Below, in pieces: positions 46,502-58,623 of a stretch of DNA of 64,000 nt (its first letter is position 1; the number at the start of each line of letters is the position of its first letter). A model generated the notes under the pieces. It saw nothing but the letters and a program-made list of their open reading frames with translations. It searched no databases and was not told the DNA's origin. This DNA is from Schistocerca nitens (lineage: Eukaryota; Arthropoda; Insecta; Orthoptera; Acrididae). The position numbers and the translations under genes were made by a program. The stretch is from contig NC_064614.1 of assembly GCF_023898315.1 (NCBI RefSeq), positions 73,854,501-73,918,500 on the forward strand. Direction: 5' to 3'.

Positions 46502-47445
46502 CCTTCCAGCAGTACTTGAAATCCTCCAGGTTTCTCTTTCCCATCGAAACATCAAGCCGCCAATGGGAAGTAAATTACCGCGACGGATGGCATGAAATAC
46601 ACAGGGCGTAATTCGTCATTTCCGCAGTCCTGGTCAGAGAGACCGAAATTTGACGCATACCAGTCACTTTCAGTGCTTCATTCACGGCCATCAATATACC
46701 TGCAAGCGCTTGAGCTCCACTCCACCTTTCGCTGTATGCATCTCTCTAGTGTTTAACACGAAACAACTCAAACTTTCCTTGCAACAGTCGTGAATACGAA
46801 AAAAGGGACATTTTCGAAAAGTGAGAACAAATCACACACACACACACTCTCTCTCTTTTCCCTGGATCCAGAAAGTTGGCTGATGGTGCGAACATATATT
46901 CGGAACTCCAGTGACAGCAAGCCAGGCAAAATGATAAATATTTATCCGAGTGTGTCTCCGTCGCCTGGGTGTCCCCACCACCTCAAGATTAATGAACTGT
47001 TCCGGCTTCTGGTGACGATCCATAAGGCGGCCGAGTTCCTGCTGAGTGTATCCGTCGACTAAATGTTTTTCTTTGAGCAGGAGGTGCACTAAGTTACATC
47101 GCGACACGTTACGACCGTTTTTATGGTGCGGTGTCGCGTCGTCGTCTTCGGTGATTAATAGCGTTGGCTTTTCCATCGCAAGTTTACTATACATTACATA
47201 AAGAACTTCCATGATAAATATCTGATTAATGACGAATGTTGTGTTAACTTTATATGAAAATCCGCACTTCATCAATAGCGCACTGTTGCCTTAAGGTTTT
47301 AGAAATTAAAGAAATTCTTTTAACCTTCGGAATAAACATACGCGTTTAATTTAAACAGAAAGCAGATTATCTAAAACACCTTTAAATTTTTTGTCTTGTG
47401 ATAGATAATTACTCGATGAGAAGAAACATGTTTGGAAGAAAGAAG
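46502..47445. other. Unassigned sequence
   Basis: A minus frame at 46832-47275 is open for 147 codons but has no recognisable domain. Short CA/CT run at about 46836-46858. Confidence 0.35.
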
Positions 47446-47449
47446 GAAG

Positions 47450-47675
47450 ATTAGAATTTAACGTCCCGTGGACATCGAGGTCAGTGGAGACGGACCACAA
47501 GCTCGAACTGTTTCAATGATATTGAAGGAAATTGGCTGAGCCCTTCCAAATTATCCAGCTCGGAATTTGCCTGGAGAGGTTTAAGAAAATCACGGAAAGC
47601 CTAAATCTGGATGACAGGACGCTGATACGAACCGTCTTCCTCCCGAATGTGAGTCCAGCGTGCTAACCACAAAAT
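47450..47675 (-). mobile_element. SINE-2 relic
   Basis: Resembles the SINE at 59716-59954: ATTTGCCTGGAGAGGTTTAAG, AAATCACGGAAAGCCTAAAT, CGAATGTGAGTCCAGCGTGC. The tRNA head is truncated at about 47672. Older and more diverged than the 59.7-kb copy. Confidence 0.8.
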
Positions 47676-47989
47676 ACCTGGATAGGGTCTACTTCTCCTC
47701 AAGCATCCTTTATTAGAACTCGTCTGACGGAGCTTAGGAGCTATCTTCGTTCGCATTCATGTACAGAGCAATTCAAAACGAATAATGCGGTTACAGACAG
47801 CTATAACTATTTTGACACATAGCGATAAATGCGCAGAATTACGGAAACGAGAAATACGGCAAGATTCTTTAAAAAAATGTAGCAGTACTTTTCGACTCCA
47901 CTTGGACAAACGCTTGGCATCCAAGCATTATATACACACGTCTTGATTTCTGGAACTGTTTCCGGTAAAGGAACACACACACAAGGTCT

Positions 47990-48540
47990 TTCAAACAAAC
48001 TCATAAAAAGAAATCCATGTGTGTCAGATTCCGAGATAAACAAGGCCACGAGCAGAATACAGCATCGTCGTCTCCCGTTCAGCCAATCCAATCGTTTCGA
48101 AGACATTGGTATAGAAAAGTGCAAACCTTCATACCCACATGCGACTAGACCCGGTTATAATGATAATCGATGTGCCTGTTTCTCATGTAGGCAGTTAGAA
48201 ACCCCACAACAGATGGTCCTATTTATGCGGGAATTACATAAACATTATCATACGCAGTTAAGCCGCGAGAGTCTGTCAAATACCAAATGTCTCCCGTGGG
48301 GAATTAGGAACCCCAAAAAACACAGTCTTTCTTCTGCGGGATTTATATAACCATTAGACACAGTTCACAGACATAGCACGTAACCACGGAACACCAAATA
48401 TACGAATCAACTAGGAACGTTGGTCAGTGGAAGGGTCTGAAAAAATTAGCAGACAAAATATGTAAAGCAATTAACAAAGATTGCCTACACACTAGGGCAC
48501 ACACAGCGCAAGTCGATACAGAGAAAAACGAGATAAACCA
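47990..48540 (+). mobile_element. LINE C-terminal relic with duplicated zinc-knuckle segment
   Basis: CACFSCRQLETPQQMVLF near 48170 resembles the CCHC tail of the element at 42241 (CTCWEEGSPEHTVFFC). About 100 bases on, near 48300, a second similar stretch (AGGAACCCCAAAAAACACAG...CTGCGGGATTTATATAACC) repeats it. Frames are broken. Confidence 0.4.
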
Positions 48541-51084
48541 TAGGGTAGATGAAGAAGGAAAAGAAGGCACTTAAATATTAAATGACTTTAGATGTACAGA
48601 TGATCTGTTACAGTGACCGAAATCTCACTGTAAAATTGTACGCAAACATAAACTAGTGTTTTAGACAGTGCCTAAAACATTGTAAACGTGTACAGAATAC
48701 AATAAGACAATTGTCCAATCCGACTTGTCGAAATCCACCCCGAAACATCTTATGCAGAGGACTACAACGAATTAAATGCGCTGTCAAACATTTTGCTGCT
48801 AAGACGCACTGAAACCATTTTTTGAAAAATGTTGAAGTTCCTTTTTTTTTTGTTTTCGCACGAAGAATCGCTTATGACTGCGATTTGTATAGACCTTCCT
48901 GCCAAGCGTGCTATTGGTCGCGACAAGAGAGCGTAGAGCCGATTAGTGCTAATAAATGGAGTGACATTGACAAAATTGGAGCTCCTAAACGTTACAGAAA
49001 ATGTCAGGTAAAGTTTTGAATAAGAGGCAGGTTTCGTGTCGACAGCTAAATTGCTGCAAATGCAGTTCTTACAAAGATGACTAGCAGAGGAAAATAAGTC
49101 AAGGCAGTGTTTGATGTTGCATTACAGACAACTTCCATCAGTGGTGACTAATTTATTGAAATGCAATATTTCTTGCACATACACTATTTTATAAGAATTC
49201 CTGAAGCACAGTTTTCACGATTATTTTTGGAAATATGTATTTTATTAACAATGAAACGGTTCCTTGTTTATTCCCCATAATCGTCAGGATAAAGTGAAGA
49301 TTCATTTCAGTGACAAAAACAAACATTTTCCTTACACCAGACACACTAGGCGAAAGAAAATTTAATCCTTCCAGGCACGTTGGAGTAATTACTAGTTTTA
49401 TTTATACAGAACTACAGTGGAGTATGAAATGGTTCTGGCCGTTGCTCTGCTCATTGCGCAAATACTTAAAGCAATACTTAGAGAAACTGTGCCGATGCAA
49501 ACTGATAACGCACAAATAACTGAAATTTAAGGATACTTTTCTCCTGCTAAATTTCAAATGACATGCACAAGCAGCAAATTATATTATGCGACAGTTTCAA
49601 ATACTTTCCTGATATTCTCTATCGAGAGTAACATAGGTTGTTTTTGGTGGAATTTGCATTATAACAACAATCTTTTTGTCATCCTCCTGAGAGACAAAGA
49701 TATCGTTACGTTCGGGCCAAGAGTCCATCAAAAGCAATCTACGAATTTCTGCAACTCGTTAGAAAACGATTTCATTGAAATGTTACAAATTACCTACTTT
49801 TCCAGATTTTGATAGATCGATTATACGTTTTTTTTTGCCACTAAACAGTTCTTATTTTATTTTTGGTCCTAATATGCTATGAGGTCCCTGAAGACAGATA
49901 TATAAATCTGTGAAACAGTAATGCCTTCATAGTTACCACTTTCATTGTTGCATAAGAATGTGTCAGAGCATTAATCGATTGCAGAACAGCATCTTCTGTT
50001 TTTGCTTCGAGACGATGAAGTGCAGTTTGTCGCAGTTCTTTCATGGAACCTGACAGTTCGGCATTAAATACAGCAGACGTCAACTATGCATTAACGGCAT
50101 CTCCCCTACATTTTTACTTGAAGTAAGCTGCGCGTTTTGCTACTTCCTGTATTGTGTGATACGTTGAGTTTACTTAACCAGGTCGAAGAAGAAGTCAAAG
50201 CAGAAATGTTCATCTTAGTTGCATTTCGGAGGGCCCAGTCTCTTAGGTCTCCATAGGTAAAGGTGAATTGCCTCTCATTAGCAGCTCTAGATGGTTCACA
50301 TCTCAAAAAATACTCCTCAAAAGAACTATTGTTCATGTTATTTATTAACATTAGGGGTTTATTTGGGTTCTTAATGGGGCGAGGGGGGGGGACAGTTTTT
50401 CTTTCACAGATTTGCGAGTTTTATTTTGGTGCGTATTTATTATTTCGTGTAAGTCTTCCTTCCATTTATGTAGTTCATGGTCCTCTTTCATGAAGCAAAA
50501 CCAGGTCTGAATACTGCTTGACATTAAGCGTTAAACACAATGAATATTGATTCAGTTTTACTTCCATTGTTGAGATTCTGTGCAAAAAACAAGTGGTAGC
50601 TGTTACGCATATAAAATGAGCTGCAAATGTGAGAGAACTTTACATGCGGACATGTGTTTCAGAGAAAATATCAACGAAAACTGATACTCGCTTGAAAACT
50701 TACGATCGCGCCGAATTGTGTTACCTATTAACCGATGCGCCATCAACCAAGGGTATGCGCCCGGCATATTGCACATATGCAGTCCGCAACAGCTCCGGTA
50801 GAGATCTATAATTCTCCAGTCGCCTAGTGAGCTAAGAATCTGGCAATCTTGAGCAATTTTTTTTAAAACACTTTCAGTGCAGTGTTAGCAGCTAAAATTT
50901 TGAAAGGGTCTTTTCTTCGGTTTATTCTTCCTGTATAAAAAATTTCCTTAGCTTGGTTACACATGTCAGATTCGATCATTGTGTTGTAAGTACGTTATAC
51001 CCAGCTAGTTAGATCTAACTCAATCCAATTATAGCACCACTAACACTAGCCACTGGGCACTGATTTATATCAACAGTACAAGTT
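48541..51084. other. Unassigned AT-rich sequence
   Basis: About 2.5 kb without a recognised gene or repeat. Short frames at 49310-49519, 49558-49812 and 50106-50351 have no domain. A G-rich run lies at about 50382-50391. If the exon at 51619 is real, this could be its intron or upstream region. Confidence 0.35.
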
Positions 51085-51305
51085 AAAAATTTCCGGCAGA
51101 CAAAGATTCCAACTCAGGTGTCCCACTTACCAGGCAGATGCGCTCACCAATATGCCATCCGGACGCAGTGGTCACCGCATCTGTACGCTTCACGTCACAC
51201 CAGAATTGTCAAGTTCCAAACGCTACTGGTGCAGTGTGTCTGCTCATTACCCTCCCGCCTAGTAAGCAGAAGACCTGGGTTTGAATCCCAGTGTGGTGCA
51301 ATTTT
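51085..51305. repeat. tRNA-like SINE remnants, inverted pair
   Basis: The minus-strand piece at about 51105-51175 resembles a tRNA head and T-arm (GCGTCCGGATGGCATATTGG...GAGTTGGAATC). The plus-strand piece at about 51250-51302 resembles an anticodon/T-arm (CTAGTAAGCAG...GGGTTTGAATCCCAGTG). Neither folds into a complete tRNA by eye. Confidence 0.5.
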
Positions 51306-51618
51306 TCAACTTGCCCCATTGATATAAACAAATGCCCACTGTCAGTTAAAATATTAAGTACCCTTGTGTCTTGATTGATAATAGCTCAGGATCAAACTGG
51401 TGTCTGTTCTTTCAGACAAATCCGAAAGAACACACCACATGTACATAAATTAAGTAACAGAGTAAAAGAAATGGCCCACCTCCACTTGACGGATACGAGG
51501 AACAGTGGACATATGCAGCTGCAAAGAGGCCAAAAGTGACCCATCTGGAGACAACAGGAGGTGTTTGTTGATGGTCCCGTTGAGGTGGGTCACTGACTAC
51601 ATCGCCTTGGTGGGACAG

Positions 51619-51812
51619 GGCTGGAGAAGAACCTTCTGCGCACGCTGTGGGACCGCGGCCTGCGCGCGTCCAGGGTGCCGCTCCTGGAGGCTGAGCCTAA
51701 GTCCGGCGGCGGCCACGGCGCGGCGCTGGCGTCGCTGGAGGCGGCCGGCCCCTACCGCAGCGGCGTGCTGGTCGACGTCGCGTGTCCCGGCGGAGAGTTG
51801 TTGCTCACAAAG
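51619..51812 (+). CDS. Candidate host exon, possibly IR75-type ionotropic receptor N-terminal part
   Basis: A GC-rich 194-base interval is open, preceded by GTGGGACAG (acceptor AG at 51617-51618) and followed by GTGCGT (donor at 51813). Read after two bases it gives 64 residues: LEKNLLRTLWDRGLRASRVP, an LLEAEPKSGGGHGAALASLE stretch, then YRSGVLVDVACPGGELLLTK. Codon third positions are overwhelmingly G or C, unlike the transposons around it, as in many insect exons. The layout (a variable LRTLWDRGLR...VPL segment, then YR.GVL.D..CPG) recalls the N-terminal ligand-binding region of arthropod IR75-clade chemoreceptors. That match is from memory and weak. The polypyrimidine tract is poor, and no neighbouring exon was found in the window. 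Alternative: a chance open frame in a CpG-rich patch. Confidence 0.4.
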
Positions 51813-52147
51813 GTGCGTCACCGATTTTTCTCTCTTCACTCTTCCTAGTCCAAGCAACGACTACTCCTGAATGTTATTTACATGGAGTTCCATGGAAAAG
51901 ATGAAACAATAGAAACGTCACGGGCTAAATGTTCACTTCAGTACCGAGAACTTGCTGCAGCATTTATTAATCTATCAAAACCATCGGCACAGAACCTCTA
52001 GTTTCAGTTTCTCCACGACGGCTACACTTGACTGGTGACCTAGTTTTGCTGAAAGGCTGTAGCTGTGTCATATAAATAGCCACCTTCTCGAAATTACGAA
52101 ACACTTTAAAATACCAGTAGGTTTCTGTCTTTCTTCTACATATACTC
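51813..52147. other. Unassigned; would be intron if the exon is real
   Basis: Begins with a donor-like GTGCGTCACC. No other feature. Confidence 0.35.
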
Positions 52148-52990
52148 GTACATCTACATCCATACTCCGCAAGCCACCTGATGTTGTGTGGCTTAGGGTA
52201 CCTTGAGTAACTCTATCGGTTCTCCCTTCTATTCCGGTATCGTATTGTTCGTGGAAAGAAAGATTGTCGGTATGCCTCTGTTTGGGCTATAATCGCTCTG
52301 ATTTTATCCTCATGGTCTCTTCGCGAGACATACGTAGGAGGGACAAATTTTCTGCTTGACTCCTCGGTGAAGGTATGCTCCCGAAACTTCAAGAAAAGTC
52401 CATACCGAGCTATTGAACGTTTCCCTTGCAGAGTCTTCCACTGGAGTTTATCTATCATCTCCGTAACGCTTTCGCGATTACTAAATGATCCTGTAACGAA
52501 GCGCGCGATGGATCTTCTGTATCTCTGCTATCAACCCTATCTGGTACGGATCCCACACCGGTGAGCAGTATTCAAGCAGTGGGCGAACATGTGTACTGTA
52601 ACCTACTTTCTTTGTTTTCGGACTGCGTTTCCTTAGGATTCTTCCAATGAATCTAAGTCTGGCATCTGCTTTACCGACGATTAATTTTAGATGGTCATTC
52701 CATTTTAAATCACTCCTAATGCCTACTCCCAGATAATTTATGCAATTAACTGCTTCCAGTTGCTGACCTGCTATATTGTAGCTAAATGATAAAGGATCTT
52801 TCTTTCTATGTATTCGCAGCACATTACACTTGTCTACATTGAGTTCAATTGCCCTTCTCTGCACCATGCGTTAATTCGTTGCACATCCTCCTGGATTTCA
52901 GTACCATTTTCCATTGTTACAACCTCTCGTTATACTACAGCATTATCCGCAGAAATCCTCAGTGAACTACTTCCGATGTTATCCACAAGG

Positions 52991-53051
<61 letters not shown>

Positions 53052-53768
53052 TTTTGTGAATAGCAACGGTCCTACGACACTCCCCTGCGGCACACCTGAA
53101 ATCACTCTTACTTCGGAAGACTTCTCTCCATTGAGAATGACACGCTGCGTTCTGTTATCTAGGAACTCGTCAATCCAATCACACAATTTGCCTGATAGAC
53201 CATATGCTCTTTACTTTGTTCATTAAATGCCTGTGGGGAACTGTATCAATCGCCTTGCGGAAGTCAAGAAACACGGCATCTACCTGGAAACCCGTGTCTA
53301 TGACCTCTGAATCTCGTGGACGAATAGCGCGAGCTGGGTTTCACACGATCGTCTTTTTCGAACCCCATGCTGATTCCTACAGAGTAGATTTCCAGTCTCC
53401 AGAAAAATCGTTATACTCGAACATAATAGGTGTTCCAAAACTCTACAACTAATCTACGTAAGAGATATAGGCACATCTGTTCGACGTCCCTACTTGAAAA
53501 CGGGGATGACCTGTGCCCTTTTCCAATCCTTTGGAACGCTGCGCTCTTCTAGAGACCTACGGTAGACCGCTGCAAGAAGGGAGGCAAGTTCCTTCGCGTA
53601 CTCTTTGTAAAATCGAACTGGTATCCCATCAGGTCCAGCGGCCTTTCCTCCTTTGAGCGAATTTAATTGTTTTTCTATCCTTCTGTCATCTATTTCGATA
53701 TCTACCATTTTGCCATGTGTGCGACAATCTAGAGAAGGAACTACAGTGCAGTATTCCTCTGTGAAGAC
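52148..53768 (-). mobile_element. CR1-like LINE (LINE-D), 5'-truncated
   Basis: The minus-strand 3' end carries a GATGTAGATG-type repeat (plus: CTACATCTACATCC near 52148). It extends from the RT N-terminal segment (about 53768) to the C-terminus. A (TA)n tract splits the RT. Clade assignment is tentative, based on the C-terminal SFFPRTIR motif and the RT block GVPQGSVVGPLLF. Confidence 0.8.
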
Positions 53769-53780
53769 ACACACATACAC
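52213..53780 (-). pseudogene. LINE-D reverse transcriptase, broken
   Basis: Minus-strand pieces: 53490-53780 with LKGGKAAGPDGIPVRFYKE and WKRAQVIPVFK (fingers); 52959-53186 with FLDNRTQRVILNG and SGVPQGSVVGPLLF; a region after the TA tract with ISADNAVVY where the catalytic box (normally ADD) reads ADN; 52481-52867 with LNVDKCNVLRIHRK, NYLGVGIRSDLKWNDH, RPLLEYCSPVWDPY; 52213-52458 with SFFPRTIRYRN at the C-terminus. Frames differ between pieces. The altered ADN box would abolish polymerase activity regardless of the frame breaks. Confidence 0.82.
52993..53048. repeat. (TA)n microsatellite, 56 bases, inside LINE-D RT
   Basis: Alternating AT tract followed by an eight- to nine-base T run, placed exactly where related elements encode the YINDL box. 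Confidence 0.97.
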
Positions 53781-54442
53781 ACGGACACTATTTCCAAAAG
53801 TTAGTGCACATCAGCCTCCAAGACAGAAAATTGCTTATAAAACCGTACTTGCCTGGAACAATGGTTTCGAAATCGTCGACCTGGGTTAGACAGACATACG
53901 AACAATACATCAGCTACGGACTTGTCAAACGTCTAGAGTTTCGCGATTTAACTTAGATGAAGTACAAAATGACATAAAGATATTTCAGTGAGATCAGACA
54001 GTGGGATTGCGAACCCCATCGTCTTTCAGAGGGGAAAATATACGTGTATATTCTAAGTGAAAATGTTCATACGGATAATACGAATCGTAAGTAGTAACTA
54101 TCAATCAGATGAGAAAATTTCCAAAAGTGACTGTGTTTATTATCTTTGTAAACACGTATGTTCCACCTATTCAAATCAGGCATCATATGTAATTTTCATA
54201 TTTCTGTTCTCTTCGTGTACCCACTAGTTGTTTAACAGGCACTTTCCTTTTGCACGTTACACGTGGCCTCGCTCACACAGTGCAGATGCTCACTTGCCGC
54301 AGGCTTTACTACGCTGTACTGTGTGTTCCTAGGGACTAAGTGTGAAGCTATTATGTCAGAATGCTGTGAAATCAATCTAACTATTATGCAGTTTGGATCG
54401 GAAGATTTCTGCTCATAAAGTGATTTATGTTTCTTCGCTACA
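53769..54442. other. Unassigned sequence
   Basis: Short CA-rich run at about 53765-53785; otherwise nothing recognised. Confidence 0.35.
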
Positions 54443-54453
54443 CCGAAGGCATA

Positions 54454-54649
54454 TGGTTCAAATGGCACTGAGCACTATGGGACTTAAATTCTGAGGTCAT
54501 TAGTCCCTTAGAACTTAGAACTATTTAAACCTAACTAACCTAAGGACATCACACATATCCATGCCCGAGGCAGATTTCGAATCCGTGACCGTAGTGGTCG
54601 CGCGGTTCCCGATTGTAGCGCCTAGAACCGCTCGGCCACCTAGGCCGGT
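54454..54649 (-). mobile_element. SINE-1 copy
   Basis: Minus-strand SINE flanked by CCGAAGGCATA (54443-54453) and CCGAGGGCACA (54650-54660), a duplication with two changes, suggesting an older insertion. Its B box is altered. Confidence 0.88.
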
Positions 54650-54769
54650 CCGAGGGCACATGTTACGTGACAGATTGTGTGATGAAATACGACATAAAAG
54701 GAGCGTGTGACCAACGACGAGAAAGAGTGCAGTCCACCTGTAACACTACGCTACTGCGCACGATACTTA

Positions 54770-56191
54770 CACTCCTGGAAATTGAAATAAGAACACCGTG
54801 AATTCATTGTCCCAGGAAGGGGAAACTTTATTGACACATTCCTGGGGTCAGATACATCACATGATCACACTGACAGAACCACAGGCACATAGACAAAGGC
54901 AACAGAGCATGCACAATGTCGGCACTAGTACAGTGTATATCCACCTTTCGCAGCAATGCAGACTGCTATTCTCTCATGGAGACGATCGTAGAGATGCTGG
55001 ATGTAGTCCTGTGGAACGGCTTGCCATGCCATTTCCACCTGGCGCCTCAGTTGGACCAGCGTTCGTGCTGGACGTGCAGACCGCGTGAGACGACGCTTCA
55101 TCCAGTCCCAAACATGCTCAATGGGGGACAGATCCGGAGATCTTGCTGGCCAGGGTAGTTGACTTACACCTTCTAGAGCACGTTGGGTGGCACGGGATAC
55201 AGGCGGACGTGCATTGTCCTGTTGGAACAGCAAGTTCCCTTGCCGGTCTAGGAATGGTAGAACGATGGGTTCGATGACGGTTTGGATGTACCGTGCACTA
55301 TTCAGTGTCCCCTCGACGATCACCAGTGGTGTACGGCCAGTGTAGGAGATCGCTCCCCACACCATGATGCCGGGTGTTGGCCCTGTGTGCCTCGGTCGTA
55401 TGCAGTCCTGATTGTGGCGCTCACCTGCACGGCGCCAAACACGCATACGACCATCATTGGCACCAAGGCAGAAGCGACTCTCATCGCTGAAGACGACACG
55501 TCTCCATTCGTCCCTCCATTCACGCCTGTCGCGACACCACTGGAGGTGGGCTGCACGATGTTGGGGCGTGAGCGGAAGACGGCCTAACGGTGTTCGGGAC
55601 CGTAGCCCAGCTTCATGGAGACGGTTGCGAATGGTCCTCGCCGATACCCCAGGAGCAACAGTGTCCCTAATTTGCTGGGAAGTGGCGGTGCGGTCCCCTA
55701 CGGCACTGCGTAGGATCCTACGGTCTTGGCGTGCATCCGTGCGTCGCTGCGGTCCGGTCCCAGGTCGACGGGCACGTGCACCTTCCGCCGACCACTGGCG
55801 ACAACATCGATGTACTGTGGAGACCTCACGCCCCACGTGTTGAGCAATTCGGCGGTACGTCCACCCGGCCTCCCGCATGCCCACTATACGCCCTCGCTCA
55901 AAGTCCGTCAACTGCACATACGGTTCCCGTCCACGCTGTCGCGGCATGCTACCAGTGTTAAAGACTGCGATGGAGCTCCGTATGCCACGGCAAACTGGCT
56001 GACACTGACGGCGGCGGTGCACAAATGCTGCGCAGCTAGCGCCATTCGACGGCCAACACCGCGGTTCCTGGTGTGTCCGCTGTGCCGTGCGTGTGATCAT
56101 TGCTTGTACAGCCCTCTCGCAGTGTCCGGAGCAAGTATGGTGGGTCTGACACACCGGTGTCAATGTGTTCTTTTTTCCATTTCCAGGAGTG
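54770..56191 (-). mobile_element. Tc1-B transposon, apparently complete
   Basis: Inverted ends CACTCCTGGAAATTGAAATA and CACTCCTGGAAATGGAAAAA (the latter on the minus strand from 56191) are flanked by TA at 54768-54769 and 56192-56193. Length 1422. The transposase frame is uninterrupted. It is GC-richer than its neighbours. Confidence 0.95.
54925..55947 (-). CDS. Tc1-B DDE transposase, 340 residues, open frame
   Basis: Start chosen at the ATG at 55947 (MPRQRGREP). The frame is open further upstream, but that part is not transposase-like. The N-terminal third has two helix-turn-helix regions (about residues 12-50, with YRRIAQHVGREVSTVHRC, and about 70-115) separated by RRPGTG, a GRPR-like motif. 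The catalytic domain has VVFSDESRFCLG (Asp155), MVWGAIS (about 195-201), FQQDNARPPVS (Asp244) and SPDLSPIEHVW (Glu277). The triad is therefore complete, with 32 residues between the second Asp and Glu. Pro249 sits where the family usually has His (NARPH). Length is normal for Tc1 enzymes. It would cut and paste the element into TA sites. Whether it is active is unknown. Confidence 0.92.
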   Translation of the reverse strand: MPRQRGREPYVQLTDFERGRIVGMREAGWTYRRIAQHVGREVSTVHRCCRQWSAEGARARRPGTGPQRRTDARQDRRILRSAVGDRTATSQQIRDTVAPGVSARTIRNRLHEAGLRSRTPLGRLPLTPQHRAAHLQWCRDRREWRDEWRRVVFSDESRFCLGANDGRMRVWRRAGERHNQDCIRPRHTGPTPGIMVWGAISYTGRTPLVIVEGTLNSARYIQTVIEPIVLPFLDRQGNLLFQQDNARPPVSRATQRALEGVSQLPWPARSPDLSPIEHVWDWMKRRLTRSARPARTLVQLRRQVEMAWQAVPQDYIQHLYDRLHERIAVCIAAKGGYTLY

Positions 56192-56193
56192 TA

Positions 56194-58623
56194 TTAAAGC
56201 CTGTACTATGGTAAGTTGACGGGCTTCACCTTATAAGAAAGGATTTTGGTATATAAGTTGACCGCGTGTACCTGAATGGAGGCAAAATCAGACTTTCACC
56301 CACTCAGTAACAACAATGATACGTCAAGCAAGTCTGAAGTGCAACTACACGTTAGGACGGACAAGAAACAACACAGCAGATGCTACCAAATTGTTAATAA
56401 TACGGTCGCCAGCCTAATTAGGCATTAACTGAGTTTCTTCCCAGTACAAGTTGAAGTACGTTCATACAAGACAACACGTAACTACACTGCATAATATGGT
56501 AAATTTTAGAACCAGAAAATCTACTGAACTAATAATTTCAGTTTTTGTACTAATATGGACAAGCCAAAAATACACAACAATACACTATAATGTTTACTAC
56601 AAACTTCGTACTGTCTATTGATCTGATTAAAATCGGGCATAGGTTACCCTAGAAACAGCACTTTCGAAACACACATACAATGTCAATTTTGAAAAAGGTA
56701 AAACACTAATAAATTTTGGGTTTAAATTGACTTTAACTTTGCTGGTCAAATCAGTTCAGTACACTTCATAATTCAAATGAATAGAAAAGAAAAGGGGGGG
56801 GGACCCTGAAACTGTTGTGATCACTGTACCGAAATTTTTTTTATTATCGAAATCGTTAAGCACTCAAAATTTCCAATATATGAGTTATTTCTCTTTTTAG
56901 CTTACTTCCTGCTCATTTAACTACCATTATTTTTGTCTCAAAGTAATTAAGCTTCATTACTAAACCAATTTCAAAATTATCTTCCAACTTTGTCAGACCT
57001 TTGTTCTTTGCTAATATATTCATTAACAACAAAGTTCTTTAAACATCATTCTAACATAGATAGGTCTGCAGGTAATTCTTATTAACATAAACTTTAATTC
57101 TTCATCTCGGGACACTCGGGTTGCACAACATGTGGAAAGGACCCTGTCTAGGTTAGTGATGAGGATAATTAAATGATAGGACAGTTCTGGTAAAAGTTAA
57201 GTTGTTATTGAACAGTCAGGAACAAAAGTAACACTGGTCCACACGAATACAGTACTAAAAGATTCAACCTGTTCGTATCGATGCGGCGGTTGGCGGGCGG
57301 CGAGATGGCGAGGCGCAGAGCACACATACAATCACAGCTATGGCTCTTGTTGTATCGGCACTTTGCTTCTTCTTAGCGTCGCAATACTTTTCCCTTTAGT
57401 GCCTATGGAATATAGCCATGCTGTATAGTCGTCGGAAACGGCACATCCGAGGCTCAATGAAATCACGTATTCCAGGAGAGCCTCTTCGATCCAGAGCGTG
57501 TTTCTCAGACCGATGCCCAACTCCGACTACTACTGCTGAGCCCGTTATGCCGTGCAGCGCCCGTGTGCATTTTCCCGCGCTCGCCTGCCATCCACCTTTT
57601 ACCGCTCCCCTACAGACAGGGTATTCACCAAAGGTTTTGCATTCCACATATCCTAATACATTGCCTACGTATGGACCAGGCGCATAAATACAACTTTAAC
57701 ATCTTACAACAGTTTCAACATTCCTTACATTTCCATTTTGTTATAATATTGCTTGCAATTTGACATAAACATTAACATTCACATCGAAAATTGGTTACAG
57801 TTCCTTTAACATCATGGCATGAAAAGAAAAAGAAATGAAATCAGAACATCGATTACACTAATTTAACGAAAATCAGAAGAAAAAAAATATTGTATGTACA
57901 GTTGTTGTTGTTACACACCCAGAGTCGAATACGAAAACACTTACATATCATATTAAGTCACACAAATATACCTAACCTCTACAATCAGCTCTGAACTTAC
58001 ACATTCGAAAGAGGCAAACAATATTAGGAAATGGTACATGACTATGTACAGGACCATGCACATAGTGATTAGAAGCCGTAGCACTACATACAAGACTGTG
58101 ACATTGTTTTGAAGGACCTTCATATCCTTTGTGGTTGCAAGTTCTCAGTCAGTTTGTTAAATAGCTTCAGACCCACTTGTAATGGCTCTTCTAGCACTGT
58201 GCAGAAGTGGAATGATTTAAGTGGAGGTTTCTGTTTAGTCTAGAATTATGTTCGTAAACCAGCTTCTTTGTAGCCTCTTGCCTCTGTTAGTTAAATGTCC
58301 TTTAAACAACAGATGTAAGTACCTGGCAGAGGAAGTATATCAACAGCTGAGAAAATAGCGTTACAGGATTCACTTATTTTGCCCACAACAGTTTTAGAAG
58401 AGAATAGAAAAGAGAAACCAGACGCGAAGATGATAAGATATCCCATATAATTGTATTATCGTCAGCAGATTTCATTGTGACCATGAAGTGAAACGAAAAT
58501 GTTTGGGAAATACGGTACTACAAAATCAACTAGCTTTCCCAGCTAGGAAGGGCATGTATAGCGAACTGAAATAATACACTTTTTGTGTGATTTGAGGTTT
58601 TCCCGGCGTACAGAAATCTTGAT
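56194..58623. other. Unassigned sequence
   Basis: No gene recognised. A moderately CpG-rich patch lies at about 57270-57600 (open frames on both strands, no domain), possibly part of an LTR-type repeat. Confidence 0.35.

Noticed and set aside
54925..56163. Transposase extended upstream to 412 residues
   Set aside because: The extra N-terminal 72 residues lie in the transposon's 5' UTR and are not transposase-like. The ATG at 55947 matches the family start pattern.
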